The notes under the pieces were generated by a model, which was not told the origin of the DNA, made no database searches, and was given only the letters and a program-made list of their open reading frames with translations. Both the position numbers and the translations under genes were made by a program. A stretch of 64,000 bases of DNA from an uncultured Woeseiaceae bacterium (GTDB lineage: Bacteria; Pseudomonadota; Gammaproteobacteria; Steroidobacterales; Woeseiaceae): contig CAMYOJ010000019.1 in the NCBI GenBank assembly GCA_947259985.1, positions 1 to 64,000 of the forward strand, in the 5' to 3' direction. Below, piece after piece: positions 1 through 8,300 of this stretch (positions within the stretch are counted from its first letter, which is position 1; every line of letters starts with the position of its first letter).

Positions 1-1
1 C

Positions 2-79
2 ACGGGTCCTCGCTTTCTCCGAGTAGCCACCGTCCACTCCCCGAAGGACCCCAAGATCGCCGGGCTGCCCAATATTTGA
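2..79 (+). CDS. possible 3' end of an upstream gene (partial)
   Basis: The second forward frame is open from the window edge to a TGA at 77-79. It would give a 25-residue C-terminus containing the stretch VHSPKDPKIAGLPNI. The gene body lies outside the window, so nothing can be said of its function. The first forward frame is also open here and cannot be excluded. Confidence 0.25.
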   Translation, partial: TGPRFLRVATVHSPKDPKIAGLPNI

Positions 80-95
80 CTAACAACGCTACCAC

Positions 96-111
96 CGTAG
101 TCATGACTACG
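96..111. repeat. 16-bp perfect palindrome upstream of the first complete gene
   Basis: CGTAGTCATGACTACG is a perfect palindrome 23 bp upstream of the ATG at 135. No T-run follows it, so an operator-like site is more likely than a terminator. No regulator is assigned. Confidence 0.4.
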
Positions 112-134
112 ACATCGGCAGCGAGGAGAGCGAG

Positions 135-710
135 ATGAAGACTTACCTTGTACATCTGTTTGTTATTCTGGCACTTATATTCGGAGTGTCAGCGCCTGTA
201 GTGGCCGACGAAGGCAATAAAGCGTTCAAGTTGGAAGGTGCTTGGGTCGCCAAAGCCCAATTGCCCTATTCTGGCCAATGGTCCTATGTGGTTAGCTCAG
301 ATCCCTCAGGAAAGCGCGGCTCGGGCCACGGAACAGTTGACGTAGGGTTCAGGGCGAATTTTGTCTGCGAGCTCAACGGATTCGAAACTGATTTTGAGAC
401 TTCCGATTCTGAGAGCCCTATACTCGTCAGCATGGTCATGACCGGGCCAGATACCATTTCCTACAACGCAATATGGTATGGGCTTAAAGAAATTGGCTAC
501 CCATTTTCGAACGAGATTGTGCTAATTGGTACGGTCACCGGTGAGCTCAACGTTGTTGCACCAGGGAAGATGCACGGTACACATAAATTTGCGCTTTACG
601 CACCGGACGCGGATTTGGACCCATATGATGGATTTCCTGACGCGGCTACATATCCAGAGTGTGAGTTCGAGATGAACACTGTGGATACACGCTTGCCAAT
701 GCCTGAGTAA
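135..710 (+). CDS. hypothetical secreted protein, 191 aa
   Basis: I do not recognise a family. Residues 1-24 form a clear Sec signal peptide: a Lys near the start, a hydrophobic core LFVILALIFGV, and small residues ending in VVA before DEGNK. The mature part (about 167 residues) is acidic and rich in beta-forming residues, with two cysteines (the FVCEL and PECEF segments) that could form a disulfide in the periplasm. The ATG at 135 is preceded by a purine-rich AGCGAGGAGAG ribosome-binding region. The gene is monocistronic, ending about 120 bp before a Rho-independent terminator. It lies in the AT-richer accessory patch, so horizontal acquisition is possible. No function is proposed. Confidence 0.7.
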   Translation: MKTYLVHLFVILALIFGVSAPVVADEGNKAFKLEGAWVAKAQLPYSGQWSYVVSSDPSGKRGSGHGTVDVGFRANFVCELNGFETDFETSDSESPILVSMVMTGPDTISYNAIWYGLKEIGYPFSNEIVLIGTVTGELNVVAPGKMHGTHKFALYAPDADLDPYDGFPDAATYPECEFEMNTVDTRLPMPE

Positions 711-780
711 GATAGATTCTCATGGTGCAGAGCAGTACGCTGTCGCTTGTTATACGGTGACAGGTGAAAGGCGCGATACG

Positions 781-807
781 TCGACCCCGGTTACGCGTCG
801 GGGTCGA
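781..807. repeat. 9-bp perfect inverted repeat
   Basis: TCGACCCCG and CGGGGTCGA are separated by 9 nt. There is no T-run. It sits just upstream of the terminator at 829-853 and may be part of the same transcript end. Confidence 0.5.
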
Positions 808-828
808 TACTGCCGGAGAGGCACGGCT

Positions 829-853
829 CTCGGCCGCACAAGCCGAGTTTTTT
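829..853 (+). terminator. Rho-independent terminator
   Basis: CTCGGC (829-834) pairs with GCCGAG (842-847) across a 7-nt loop and is followed at once by six T residues (848-853). It would end transcripts from the secreted-protein gene at 135-710. The rest of the 711-985 gap shows another imperfect inverted repeat, CAGCTTCTGG near 876 with CCGGAAGCTG near 905, and no convincing gene. Confidence 0.7.
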
Positions 854-985
854 CGGGCCTCAAACTCACAAAGGTCAGCTTCTGGCTGTTAGGCGACGTA
901 GCCCCGGAAGCTGAACGAACGGCCGCTATGTGCCTGAGCAGTCAGTCTCTGGATTTTGGCGCGTCATTCGGCTACAAGATCAACT

Positions 986-1333
986 ATGGCGCTTTCTGAA
1001 CATGAGCGATACCGATTTGAGAAGCCGATCAGAGCTTTTGTCGAAGCTCGACGTCCTCCTCCGCACATCAGGCCAGAGTTGGATATTGGATATCGATTTA
1101 ATAATCAGAGTATTGAGCTATTTGAGGTCCGACCGGCATTTGAGTGTACCGACGAGGTCATTGAGCACCCCATTGCCAGAGCCACGTACGTGAAATACGC
1201 AGATGCTTGGAAGATCTACTGGATGCGAGCAGATCTGAAGTGGCACCCCTATGAGCCGCAAGCCGTTGTCTCAACGATCGAGGAGTTCATTGCTGAAATA
1301 GACCGGGATTCCTATGGGTGTTTCTTCGGGTAA
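986..1333 (+). CDS. DUF3024 family protein
   Basis: About 115 residues. The pattern matches DUF3024: an N-terminal EHERYRFEK segment, ARRPPPHIRPELDIGYRF in the middle, and a C-terminal YWMRADLKWHPYEP block. The family is small, soluble and uncharacterised, and often sits next to mobile or defence-type genes. The start at 986 (MALSEHERYRF) is preferred over the in-frame ATG at 956 because family members begin just before the EHE segment. No signal peptide or membrane segment is present. It precedes a DUF1841-like gene on the same strand after a 48-bp gap. Its role is unknown. Confidence 0.7.
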   Translation: MALSEHERYRFEKPIRAFVEARRPPPHIRPELDIGYRFNNQSIELFEVRPAFECTDEVIEHPIARATYVKYADAWKIYWMRADLKWHPYEPQAVVSTIEEFIAEIDRDSYGCFFG

Positions 1334-1381
1334 AGTGCAGTGGCGTTGTGAGGCAAATTTAGACTAAGCGGCATCAGAAGT

Positions 1382-1756
1382 ATGCGTGAATATGACCCAA
1401 CCTTGAATCTCGACCCGGTGAAATGGAGCTCACTCGACGACGACCAGAAGTTGCAACTCGTCCAGGAGTATCACGAGCGATTTGATTCTGACTTGCCCGA
1501 TTTGGCGCTGCATTCTGTCGTTCATACAATTATTGAGAATCAGATTGCACTCGGGAACGAGACGCCCGTCGCCGCCACGTTGGCCAGATTAGAGAGTGGA
1601 GGGCTGGATCGGCACGACGCCGTCCACGCCATCGCAAGCGTTCTTGTGAACTATCTGCATGAAATGCTGAGCGCTTCGGACACCAAGAACCATAACGATC
1701 AATATTTTGAAGCTCTTGCCAAGCTGACTGCCGAGTCCTGGCGCTCACAAATATAG
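1382..1756 (+). CDS. DUF1841-like small soluble protein
   Basis: 124 residues, mostly helical and acidic. The middle carries LHSVVHTIIENQIALG followed about 25 residues on by DRHDAVHAIASVLV. The spaced histidines, the ENQ/E motif and the closing LHEML resemble the DUF1841 signature, in which a first helix has HxxxH and a second has HxxxH near an acidic end. The match is by pattern only and the N-terminus differs from classic members. The ATG at 1382 has no strong ribosome-binding site. It lies between the DUF3024 gene and the repeat-linked membrane protein gene. Function unknown; metal binding by the histidines is possible. Confidence 0.55.
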   Translation: MREYDPTLNLDPVKWSSLDDDQKLQLVQEYHERFDSDLPDLALHSVVHTIIENQIALGNETPVAATLARLESGGLDRHDAVHAIASVLVNYLHEMLSASDTKNHNDQYFEALAKLTAESWRSQI

Positions 1757-1783
1757 CGACGCCTCATGAAGAGCTCGGTCATG

Positions 1784-1863
1784 GACCGACCGCTTTAGTT
1801 CGCATAGCCGCCGGTCGCGCAGTTCGCGTTATACTTTCCGCTACTGACCCTAAGGAGACACTC
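1784..1863 (+). repeat. 80-bp repeated promoter element, copy 1
   Basis: This segment aligns without gaps to 2503-2582, with about 53 of 80 positions identical by eye. It begins with an inverted repeat (CGACCG near 1788 with CGGTCG near 1812) and ends with the shared block TTATACTTTCCGC-N3-TGACCC. TATACT (1830-1835) would serve as a -10 box. It lies directly upstream of the membrane protein gene at 1911. Confidence 0.6.
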
Positions 1864-1910
1864 AATTTTGCTTCGTGACATGGCGATACAGCTATTAGAA
1901 AGGCGCTAAC

Positions 1911-2453
1911 GTGTCGACTTTTGAATTCATTGCGGTTCTGCTCTCGATAATTTTTGGCCTGGCGATCGCCAATCTTCTGTCCGGGATGGTGCAAGCATTA
2001 TTTCGGGGTGAACTAACGGACACGCGTCTGGCTTGGTCAGTACTTGTTGGCAATATACTTTTAGTCAATTGGTGGGTGTTTTTTCAGTGGAGTGATCATG
2101 CGAACTGGCGATTTCATGAGTTTCTGTACCTCGCTATGTGGGCAACCGTGCATTATCTAATGGCTGTGGCTCTCTACCCGTACAGCTTCCTGACCGACTA
2201 TTCCGAAAAGCTGCAGCAAAAGTTCGTGCTCATAACTCTACTTGCGGCTGTCGCGCTGGATTGTGGAGAGAAGATTATTCGCGGCGACCTCTTAGACCCA
2301 TGGTATTTGCCATTATTCTATTTGTACTTCGTTGTTTTCGTTACGCTGCCGTTGATATTTGCCAAGCCATGGATCATGCGGATCAGCGGCTGGACCCTGG
2401 CTATTTCCACGTTGGCTTGGTCCGTAGTCGCAAGGAGTGTTCTTGCAAGTTGA
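1911..2453 (+). CDS. hypothetical multi-pass inner-membrane protein
   Basis: 180 residues with about six hydrophobic segments: the N-terminal FIAVLLSIIFGLAIANLL, segments near 47-60 (LVGNILLVNWWVFF), 75-90, 105-115, 130-150 and a C-terminal IMRISGWTLAISTLAWSV. No catalytic motif is recognisable. Short multi-pass proteins of this general look (TFEFIAVLLSIIFGL start) recur as uncharacterised genes in many bacteria. The start is a GTG at 1911, chosen because the first membrane helix follows at once. It is expressed probably from the repeat-borne promoter at 1784-1863. No partner gene suggests a role. Confidence 0.65.
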   Translation: MSTFEFIAVLLSIIFGLAIANLLSGMVQALFRGELTDTRLAWSVLVGNILLVNWWVFFQWSDHANWRFHEFLYLAMWATVHYLMAVALYPYSFLTDYSEKLQQKFVLITLLAAVALDCGEKIIRGDLLDPWYLPLFYLYFVVFVTLPLIFAKPWIMRISGWTLAISTLAWSVVARSVLAS

Positions 2454-2502
2454 ACATGAGGCCGCTATTGGCCGTACTGCCCCGGTCGTCCTGGCTCAAG
2501 AT

Positions 2503-2582
2503 GAGCGACCGCTAAGCCCTCGGAAGCGGCCGGCCAGACTTTTCACGCTATACTTTCCGCCTGTGACCCAAACGCGACACTC
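2503..2582 (+). repeat. 80-bp repeated promoter element, copy 2
   Basis: This is the second copy of the element at 1784-1863, with the same length and order. It has a stem (CCGCT with AGCGG across 11 nt), then CTATACTTTCCGC, TGACCC and GACACTC. It lies just upstream of the gene at 2600. A fragment of the same motif (TGACCCAAAC-N4-CACT) recurs at 3725-3742. Confidence 0.6.
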
Positions 2583-2599
2583 GAAAAAGGAGAGCTTCC

Positions 2600-3016
2600 A
2601 TGTCTCTTGCCGCAAACGATAGGGTCGTCGACTATGACGTCCGGCCCCCACAAAAGCAGCTAACAGCCTCTGATGCTCTTTCAATGTTACTGAGCTGGCA
2701 ATCAGGCGGAGTGAAGCTCGAATTTGGCTACTTTCGATCTGGCGGTGGTGTTTTGCAGACTGGGACTGCCAAGATACTTCGGGCAAAACCCGGCCTGTTG
2801 ACGCTCGATACAGAAGGGAGTCGACTTGCAGTTGGTTTGACCAACGCCAGATTCGAATTTGGAAATCTCGGTTTGCTTACACCAGACTTCCGCGCTGTTC
2901 ACGATATCGAAGGGCTTTCCATCATTTTGGGGAACCACGACTGGGTTTGCTTATCGTCGGACGCAAGTGAAGGCGATCTACTGTCGCTGGCAAAGCAGGT
3001 AGATCCGTTTCCGTAA
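2600..3016 (+). CDS. hypothetical cytosolic protein, 138 aa
   Basis: No recognised family. The protein is soluble with no signal peptide or membrane helix. Its middle (about 45-110) alternates hydrophobic and polar residues, suggesting a beta-barrel or sheet: KLEFGYFRSGG, TGTAKILRAKPGLLTLD and SIILGNHDWVCL. The ATG at 2600 follows a strong AAAAAGGAGAG ribosome-binding site. It sits 17 bp downstream of repeat copy 2, which probably supplies the promoter. It ends at 3016, and the following 94 bp before the convergent gene hold no gene that I can support. Confidence 0.6.
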   Translation: MSLAANDRVVDYDVRPPQKQLTASDALSMLLSWQSGGVKLEFGYFRSGGGVLQTGTAKILRAKPGLLTLDTEGSRLAVGLTNARFEFGNLGLLTPDFRAVHDIEGLSIILGNHDWVCLSSDASEGDLLSLAKQVDPFP

Positions 3017-3110
3017 GGACGTGACGCGTATGGCCGGTAATGGCTGTGACTTCAATCGGTCGTTGCAACACCTAGACTCTAACTTCAGAGAAGAGGATGT
3101 TGCAAATGAG

Positions 3111-3674
3111 TTATCCAACTCGTGTGACCACCGCGCCGGCGCCTCCTCCTTGCCTTAGTTCGAGCCCTTTCAGGCCCGCGTCTCTCGCAGTCTCGAGAAA
3201 TACCTCAGTTACGAACAGGACCTGGGTCCGAAACTGGGGAACCAGAAAGACCGGACCCGCCTCGCCAACACTATCGTGGAACACTGGTGTGATCAGCTGT
3301 TCGTATCCGGATGGCATCTTGAGTATTTCGGAAGCGGTGTAATTCAGACAATCAACAACTGTGTCTGGCCAGTATAACCAGTATTCGAGACCCTCCAGAT
3401 CGGCGCGCCGCAGGAGTCCTGTTGGTTCCAGCAGGGCTTGTAGTGCCGAAAAAGCACGCTTGCTTACGCATTTCGGGTAGGCGAGCCCTGTATTTGGAAA
3501 GTCGCCCATTCTTTCATTTGCATCACGTACCGGTTCCAGTCGGACCACTTCGTCCGGCTCGGGCACGCTCTGATCGAAGCGCATCGCTTTCCGATCATTC
3601 TTGGTGACGCCACGGACACCAGCGTAGTCGTCGCAGTTGCTGAACCACCCGAAAACCGAAACTATAGAGCCCAC
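3111..3674 (-). CDS. hypothetical protein, possibly immunity-type (Imm11/DUF1629-like)
   Basis: 187 residues, soluble. The C-terminal part (about 145-180) reads PQFRTQVLFVTEVFLETARDAG then LKGLELR. This resembles the closing VTDRF-x-eAlekAGltGvefr block of the Imm11/DUF1629 group of polymorphic-toxin immunity proteins. The middle holds a tryptophan/tyrosine-rich segment (LEYWLYWPDTVVDCLN). The assignment is by weak pattern only and no toxin gene is adjacent, so an orphan immunity gene or an unrelated protein are both possible. It runs convergently to the gene at 2600. The start at 3674 is uncertain; a start further in is possible. Confidence 0.45.
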   Translation of the reverse strand: MGSIVSVFGWFSNCDDYAGVRGVTKNDRKAMRFDQSVPEPDEVVRLEPVRDANERMGDFPNTGLAYPKCVSKRAFSALQALLEPTGLLRRADLEGLEYWLYWPDTVVDCLNYTASEILKMPSGYEQLITPVFHDSVGEAGPVFLVPQFRTQVLFVTEVFLETARDAGLKGLELRQGGGAGAVVTRVG

Positions 3675-3743
3675 TTCTTACCCTCGTGATGTCGACGCAT
3701 TAGAATACACCGAGCGGCGAGTCTTGACCCAAACTCTCCACTT

Positions 3744-3837
3744 GTCACGCAATGTGACGGAGTTATTTAAATGGTCTGACAGTTGATGTGGACTATGGAT
3801 CAGTAAGTTACGGTCTAGAAAGTGACGGAGTTAATTT
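3744..3837. repeat. direct and inverted repeats at the edge of the accessory patch
   Basis: GTGACGGAGTTATTT (3754-3768) recurs as GTGACGGAGTTAATTT (3822-3837), 68 bp apart. The first copy is also the right arm of an inverted repeat, GTCAC-GCAAT-GTGAC (3744-3758). The second copy ends 8 bp before the stop codon of the truncated EamA gene. This looks like the scar of an inserted or deleted element, but no transposase or complete insertion sequence is visible. Confidence 0.45.
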
Positions 3838-3844
3838 CCGCGGT

Positions 3845-4603
3845 TCAGCCGATCCACGCAAGCACGGAGCAGACCCCGGCGCCGACGAACAATGCCCAGC
3901 CCGCCGTGTCCGGATCGATCCAGCTGTCGCGGTCCAGCAGTCCCACGGACACCATTAGCGGACCGATAACGACATAAAAGGACAGCGCCAGTGTGGACTC
4001 CGTGCTGCCGAGCTTGCGCGCTGTGATGGCCTGGCAGGCGTAGCAGAACGCCGCGATGAGCACCGTAATTGCCGGGAACGTGATTTCTCCGGAGCCGGGT
4101 CGCAACATGATCAGCACGCCGACGAACCCGATTACGACCGCCGTCCAGCGTCGCCAGCCGACATGATCGCCGAGAAAAACGGCTGACAATGCGGTGACCA
4201 TGAGCGGCGCCGTGTAGCCCAGCGTCAGGGCATTGACGAGCGGCATCATCTTGAGCCCGTAGAAAAATCCGAACATTGCCCCGATTGCCAGGACCGTTCG
4301 CAGGGCGTGCCACGCTTTGTTGGCCGTTCCGAGCGAACGAATACCACCGAAGCGGGGGGCGATGATCAGCAATAGCGCGATCGCGATAAGGCTGCGCACC
4401 AGGACGAACTGTTGCAACGAAAAGGTACGCAGGATTTCCTTGGCGCATAGATCGAGGAACAATCCGCCGGCGATGCCGAGCATGAGCCACGCGGCGGCTC
4501 TGCCAATGGCATCGTTGTGAGTTTTCTGAATCACGGGTGAACGAGATGGCCGCAAATTAAACGCCGGCTGAACATATTCGCACGCTGTTCCCCGGAAGCC
4601 CAC
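3845..4603 (-). CDS. EamA/DMT-family transporter, C-terminally truncated
   Basis: This is an inner-membrane drug/metabolite transporter-type protein with about eight membrane helices. The first EamA repeat is complete (about residues 35-165: LMLGIAGGLFLDLCAKEIL, then VLRSLIAIALLLI, then YTAPLMVTALSAVFLGD). The second repeat begins at ITVLIAAFCYACQA but stops after VGAGVCSVLAWIG, roughly 50 residues before members usually end, so the last one or two helices are missing. The break coincides with the direct repeats at the accessory-patch edge. Both usable starts are GTG: 4603, or 4534, which lies closer to the first helix. The substrate is unknown. The gene may be a non-functional remnant. Confidence 0.65.
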   Translation of the reverse strand: MGFRGTACEYVQPAFNLRPSRSPVIQKTHNDAIGRAAAWLMLGIAGGLFLDLCAKEILRTFSLQQFVLVRSLIAIALLLIIAPRFGGIRSLGTANKAWHALRTVLAIGAMFGFFYGLKMMPLVNALTLGYTAPLMVTALSAVFLGDHVGWRRWTAVVIGFVGVLIMLRPGSGEITFPAITVLIAAFCYACQAITARKLGSTESTLALSFYVVIGPLMVSVGLLDRDSWIDPDTAGWALFVGAGVCSVLAWIG

Positions 4604-4668
4604 AGGTTCAGCATGGATTCAGTGTCCGAGGCTTCTAATGAAGTCGTAAGCAGAGAGAGGACACGCAC

Positions 4669-5385
4669 ATGAACAAGCGAATATTTACAACGACGATCTA
4701 CCTGTTGCTGCTGTTGTTGGTGGGCAGCCGGGGAGCACTGGCCGAGGACACGCGAATCAGCGTTTCGTCACAAGGTCCTGCCAGCGAACAGGGTGCGACC
4801 GCTCCCGGAACGCAGGACGAATATGCCGCCTTGAGCACCGGCGGCGACCGCGAAAAGTCGGCGCGTTCGGCTGAGCAGCAGAAAGGTGGTGTTTCCGCCG
4901 CGCCAAACGTGGATTTCTGGTTCTATGACGCACGAGTCGATCTGTATGCGGACGTCGACAACGACGGCTTCTTCTCGGGCATCGACCTGACATTCGATGC
5001 CGATACGATCTACGCAGTTGCGGACGTCTACGCCGTCGTCTACCTGAGCTACGAATACGGTCCCTGGAACGAGTATGCCGTGACCGAGGACTTCACAATC
5101 CTCGGCTCGTCGGGAACGGATGAGTATTTCATAGAGACCGACCTCGTGGCCGGCTACCCGACCGGCGACTACGACATCCTGATCGAACTCTTCGACACCT
5201 TCGACAACGCCTTTGTCGCAAGCATCGGGCCTGAGGATACTTCGCAGCTTTCGCTGCTGCCGCTCGAAGACATGGATCGGGACGCCGTGGAGACGACACA
5301 GATCGTGGTCAACTCTGGCGGCGGCGGTGCCTTTGGCTGGCTGTTATTGCTCGGCCTGGGCCTCGCAGCGCGCCTCCGCGGCTAG
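4669..5385 (+). CDS. choice-of-anchor H-like exported protein with GlyGly-CTERM signal
   Basis: 238 residues. Residues 1-25 are a Sec signal peptide (NKRIFTTTIYLLLLLLVGS, cleavage near ALA-EDT). A low-complexity linker follows, then an acidic, aromatic domain from about residue 80 (DFWFYDARVDLYADVDNDGF) with Asp-rich turns that may bind calcium. The C-terminus has three diagnostic parts: a glycine run, the helix AFGWLLLLGLGLAA, and a basic RLRG end. That is a GlyGly-CTERM sorting signal, cut by rhombosortase in gammaproteobacteria so the protein reaches the outer surface. The overall plan fits choice-of-anchor H proteins. The ATG at 4669 follows a strong AGAGAGAGGA site. The stop overlaps the convergent RND gene by 4 bp. 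Confidence 0.75.
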   Translation: MNKRIFTTTIYLLLLLLVGSRGALAEDTRISVSSQGPASEQGATAPGTQDEYAALSTGGDREKSARSAEQQKGGVSAAPNVDFWFYDARVDLYADVDNDGFFSGIDLTFDADTIYAVADVYAVVYLSYEYGPWNEYAVTEDFTILGSSGTDEYFIETDLVAGYPTGDYDILIELFDTFDNAFVASIGPEDTSQLSLLPLEDMDRDAVETTQIVVNSGGGGAFGWLLLLGLGLAARLRG

Positions 5386-8300
5386 GCCGTGGCATGCGCA
5401 CGGCGAGCCGTGCGCATGACCTTTCTGCCCCACGCAGCAAGGCTGTCAAAGTAAACGTAGAGAGCAGGGACGACCAGCAGCGAAACGACCGTAGAAAAGG
5501 CCAGGCCGCCAATGATGGCCCTGGCCATCGGGTAGTAGGGCGGGCCATCGCCACCGATCTGCGTCGTACCCATCGCCAGTGGCGTGAGCCCGACGATCGT
5601 GGTTGCGACAGTCATGAGGATCGGGCGCAGGCGATCGCGGCCCGCCAGCACTATGGCCTTGTCACGGGGCAGGCCTTCGAGGCGCAGGTTGTTGACATGA
5701 TCCACGAGCACGATGCCGTTGTTCACGACGACGCCGATCAGGATCATGATGCCGATCATCGCCATGAACGAGAACGTCGTACCGGTCGCCGCGAAGAACA
5801 GGAAAACGCCAAAAATAGAGAAGACGATCGAGCCCAGGATGATCGAGAACGGCAACAACAGTGACTCGAACAGCGCGGCCATCACCAGGAAGATGCAAGC
5901 GATACCGAGCAGGATATTCTGCGTCATCATCTGCGCCGTCTCGTCCTGACGCTCGAACCCACGTCCTTCCTTCCAGCTGTAACCCGGGGGCAGATCGATC
6001 TGCTCCATGAGACTGTTGACGCGCGGTCGCACGTCGTCGGCCGAGACATCCTCCTCGAGATTGGCCGACAGGATCACCGCGGTCTGGCGATCCGTGCGGC
6101 GAATGACGTCGGGAGCTTTGCCAATGTGCATGGTCGCGACGGCGCCGAGCGTAATGCGCTGTCCATCGGGCGTGTACAGGGGTAAGTCTGCGAGCTGTTC
6201 GACGTTTTGCTTGTCGTCGGCACGGAACGCGATACGCACCTCCACCTCGCCCGTTTCGCCACGGAACTCCCTGAGGTTCTCGCCGCGCATTGCGATCGCG
6301 ACGGACTGCGCGATATCGGCCGTCGTCAGCCCAACGGCTGCGGCGCGTGTGCGGTCGATCTGCACGCGGACCTCGCGGTCACCCGACTCGGCGTCGCTGC
6401 GTACATCCTTGAGACCTTTCACCGACGACAGCGCGCGTACGACGTTGACGCCCAGCTCGTTGAGCATCTCAGTCGAATCGCCACTGATCTGGATCGTGAA
6501 GCCCTCGCCACCGCCCTGTTGGTCGAACTGGAAACTCGGCTTGCCGATGGCGATGGTTGGCAGGTCTTTCTCGATACGCTCGATGACCTCCCGCGTGGAC
6601 AGCGTCGCGTCTTCTTCATCCGTCAGCAGCAGGGTCGACTCGGCGCGCTCGAGATCGTAATAGCTGTACACGGAGCGGATATTGAATTCATCCTGACGCG
6701 CGTACAGGTATTCCTCGATCGTGTTGACGGTTGCCTCGATGCGCTCGAGCGAGTGCTGCCCTTCGATGTGATAGGGCATGAAGAGGCGGCGGCCGACGTC
6801 CTGCGGGAACATATCGAACTTGACGAGCTGCAAGGCCATGGGCAGCACGCCTATGACACACACAAGGAATATGCCCAGCGCCGTCCACCAGCGATGCCCG
6901 ATGATCCACTCGAGACTCGCCACGTAGCGCCGCGTAATGCGCGAGATCAACGCCCCCGTCTTCGGCTGTGGCGGTACGGCAATGCGCGCAGCAAGCATCG
7001 GCACGAGCGTCTGCGCAATAAGCAGCGACGCCAGCAATGCGACGATGATCGTGATCGCGACGTGGGTCAGGAAGATCGTAATGTCGGTCTGGGCACCGAA
7101 TATGATCGGCGCGAATACGATGATCGTTGTCGCCGTTCCGGCGATGACGGCGAGTCCGACCTCGCGTACGCCGTCCAGCGTCGATTGGTGCGGCTCGCCT
7201 GGTTTCTCGTTGCGGTGCCTGAAGATGCTTTCGGTGACCACGACCGCGTTGTCGACGAGCATGCCGACCGCGAGCATGAGTCCCATCATCGAGAGGATGT
7301 TGAGCGTGAGGCCCGCGAAATACATCGCTCCGAGCGTGATCATGAGCGAAAACGGCACCGAGGCCGTGACGATGAGCGTCGTCGAGACCTGCCGCAGGAA
7401 CAGGTACAGCACAATCAGTGCCAGCAGGCCGCCAAGTGCGCCGGCGCCGAGCAAGTCCGACAGCGATTCGCGGACGCTGTCGCCCTGGTTATCGAGCGAG
7501 AAGATATTGATGCCGCGCATTTGCGGGAGCTTGCTGATCTCCTCGACTTCGGCGATGACCCGGTCGGTCACATCGACCAGGTTGGTCCCTGTCGTCTTGT
7601 TGATCGCGACACCGATCGCGTAGTCGCGATCGAGGTGTCGTCCGTAATTTCTTTCGGGGGTGACGAGTTCGACGTCGGCGATATCGCGCAGGCGTAGCCC
7701 CTCCGGGTTGATGACGAGCTCGCGAATTTCGTCGACCGATGAAAATTCGCCGCTCGGGCGGACGCTGAAGCGCTGGTTGCCCGCCGTGATTTTGCCTGCG
7801 CTGACCGCAAAGTTGCTGCTGATGAGCAGGTCGCGCAGCTGGGCGATATCGACACCGTGCGCGGCGAGCAGGTCCGGCTTCATCAGGATACGAATTTCCC
7901 TCGGGTCCACGCCGTGCAAATCGACACGAGAGACGCCGTCAATGCGCTCGAGGCGCCGTTTCAACAGCCGGTCGAGCAGGTCGTAGCTGTCCGACAGGTC
8001 GCGCTCGCTCGAGATGCGCAGTTGCAGTACGGGCTGGTCGCCGAGTGAACCCGTGAAAACGAAAATGCGCCGCACGTCTTCGGGTAGCAGGTGGCGTATG
8101 CCATCGACCTTGGCGCGCGCCTCGATGCCCCTGGTACCCATACTCTGGTCCCAGGCAAACTGCAGGAATATCTGCGACTGGCCCTCGCTCGAACTCGAGA
8201 ACATCTGCTCGACGCCTGCGAGCGTCGCGAGCGCCTCCTCGACGGGGCGGGTAATCAGTCGTTCGATTTCTTCGGGAGTCGATCCCTCGTAAGGAACTTG

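Noticed and set aside
757-999. 80-codon open frame after the first secreted protein
   Set aside because: The frame spans the terminator at 829-853 and overlaps the DUF3024 gene start in another frame. It has no ribosome-binding site or recognisable domain.
1-3840. Chromosomal integron with attC sites between the short genes
   Set aside because: The genes are short and orphan, and one GTTAGGC (888-894) occurs, but the inverse core sites and the paired attC arms are not found around each gene. The shared 80-bp element is promoter-like and lies upstream of only two genes. No integrase is visible.
6207-7697. Long plus-strand open frame of 496 codons
   Set aside because: It lies entirely inside the RND permease gene in the antisense direction. 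Its composition (Arg, His and Asp rich, no hydrophobic core) is that of a codon-bias shadow, and similar shadows lie opposite most GC-rich genes here.
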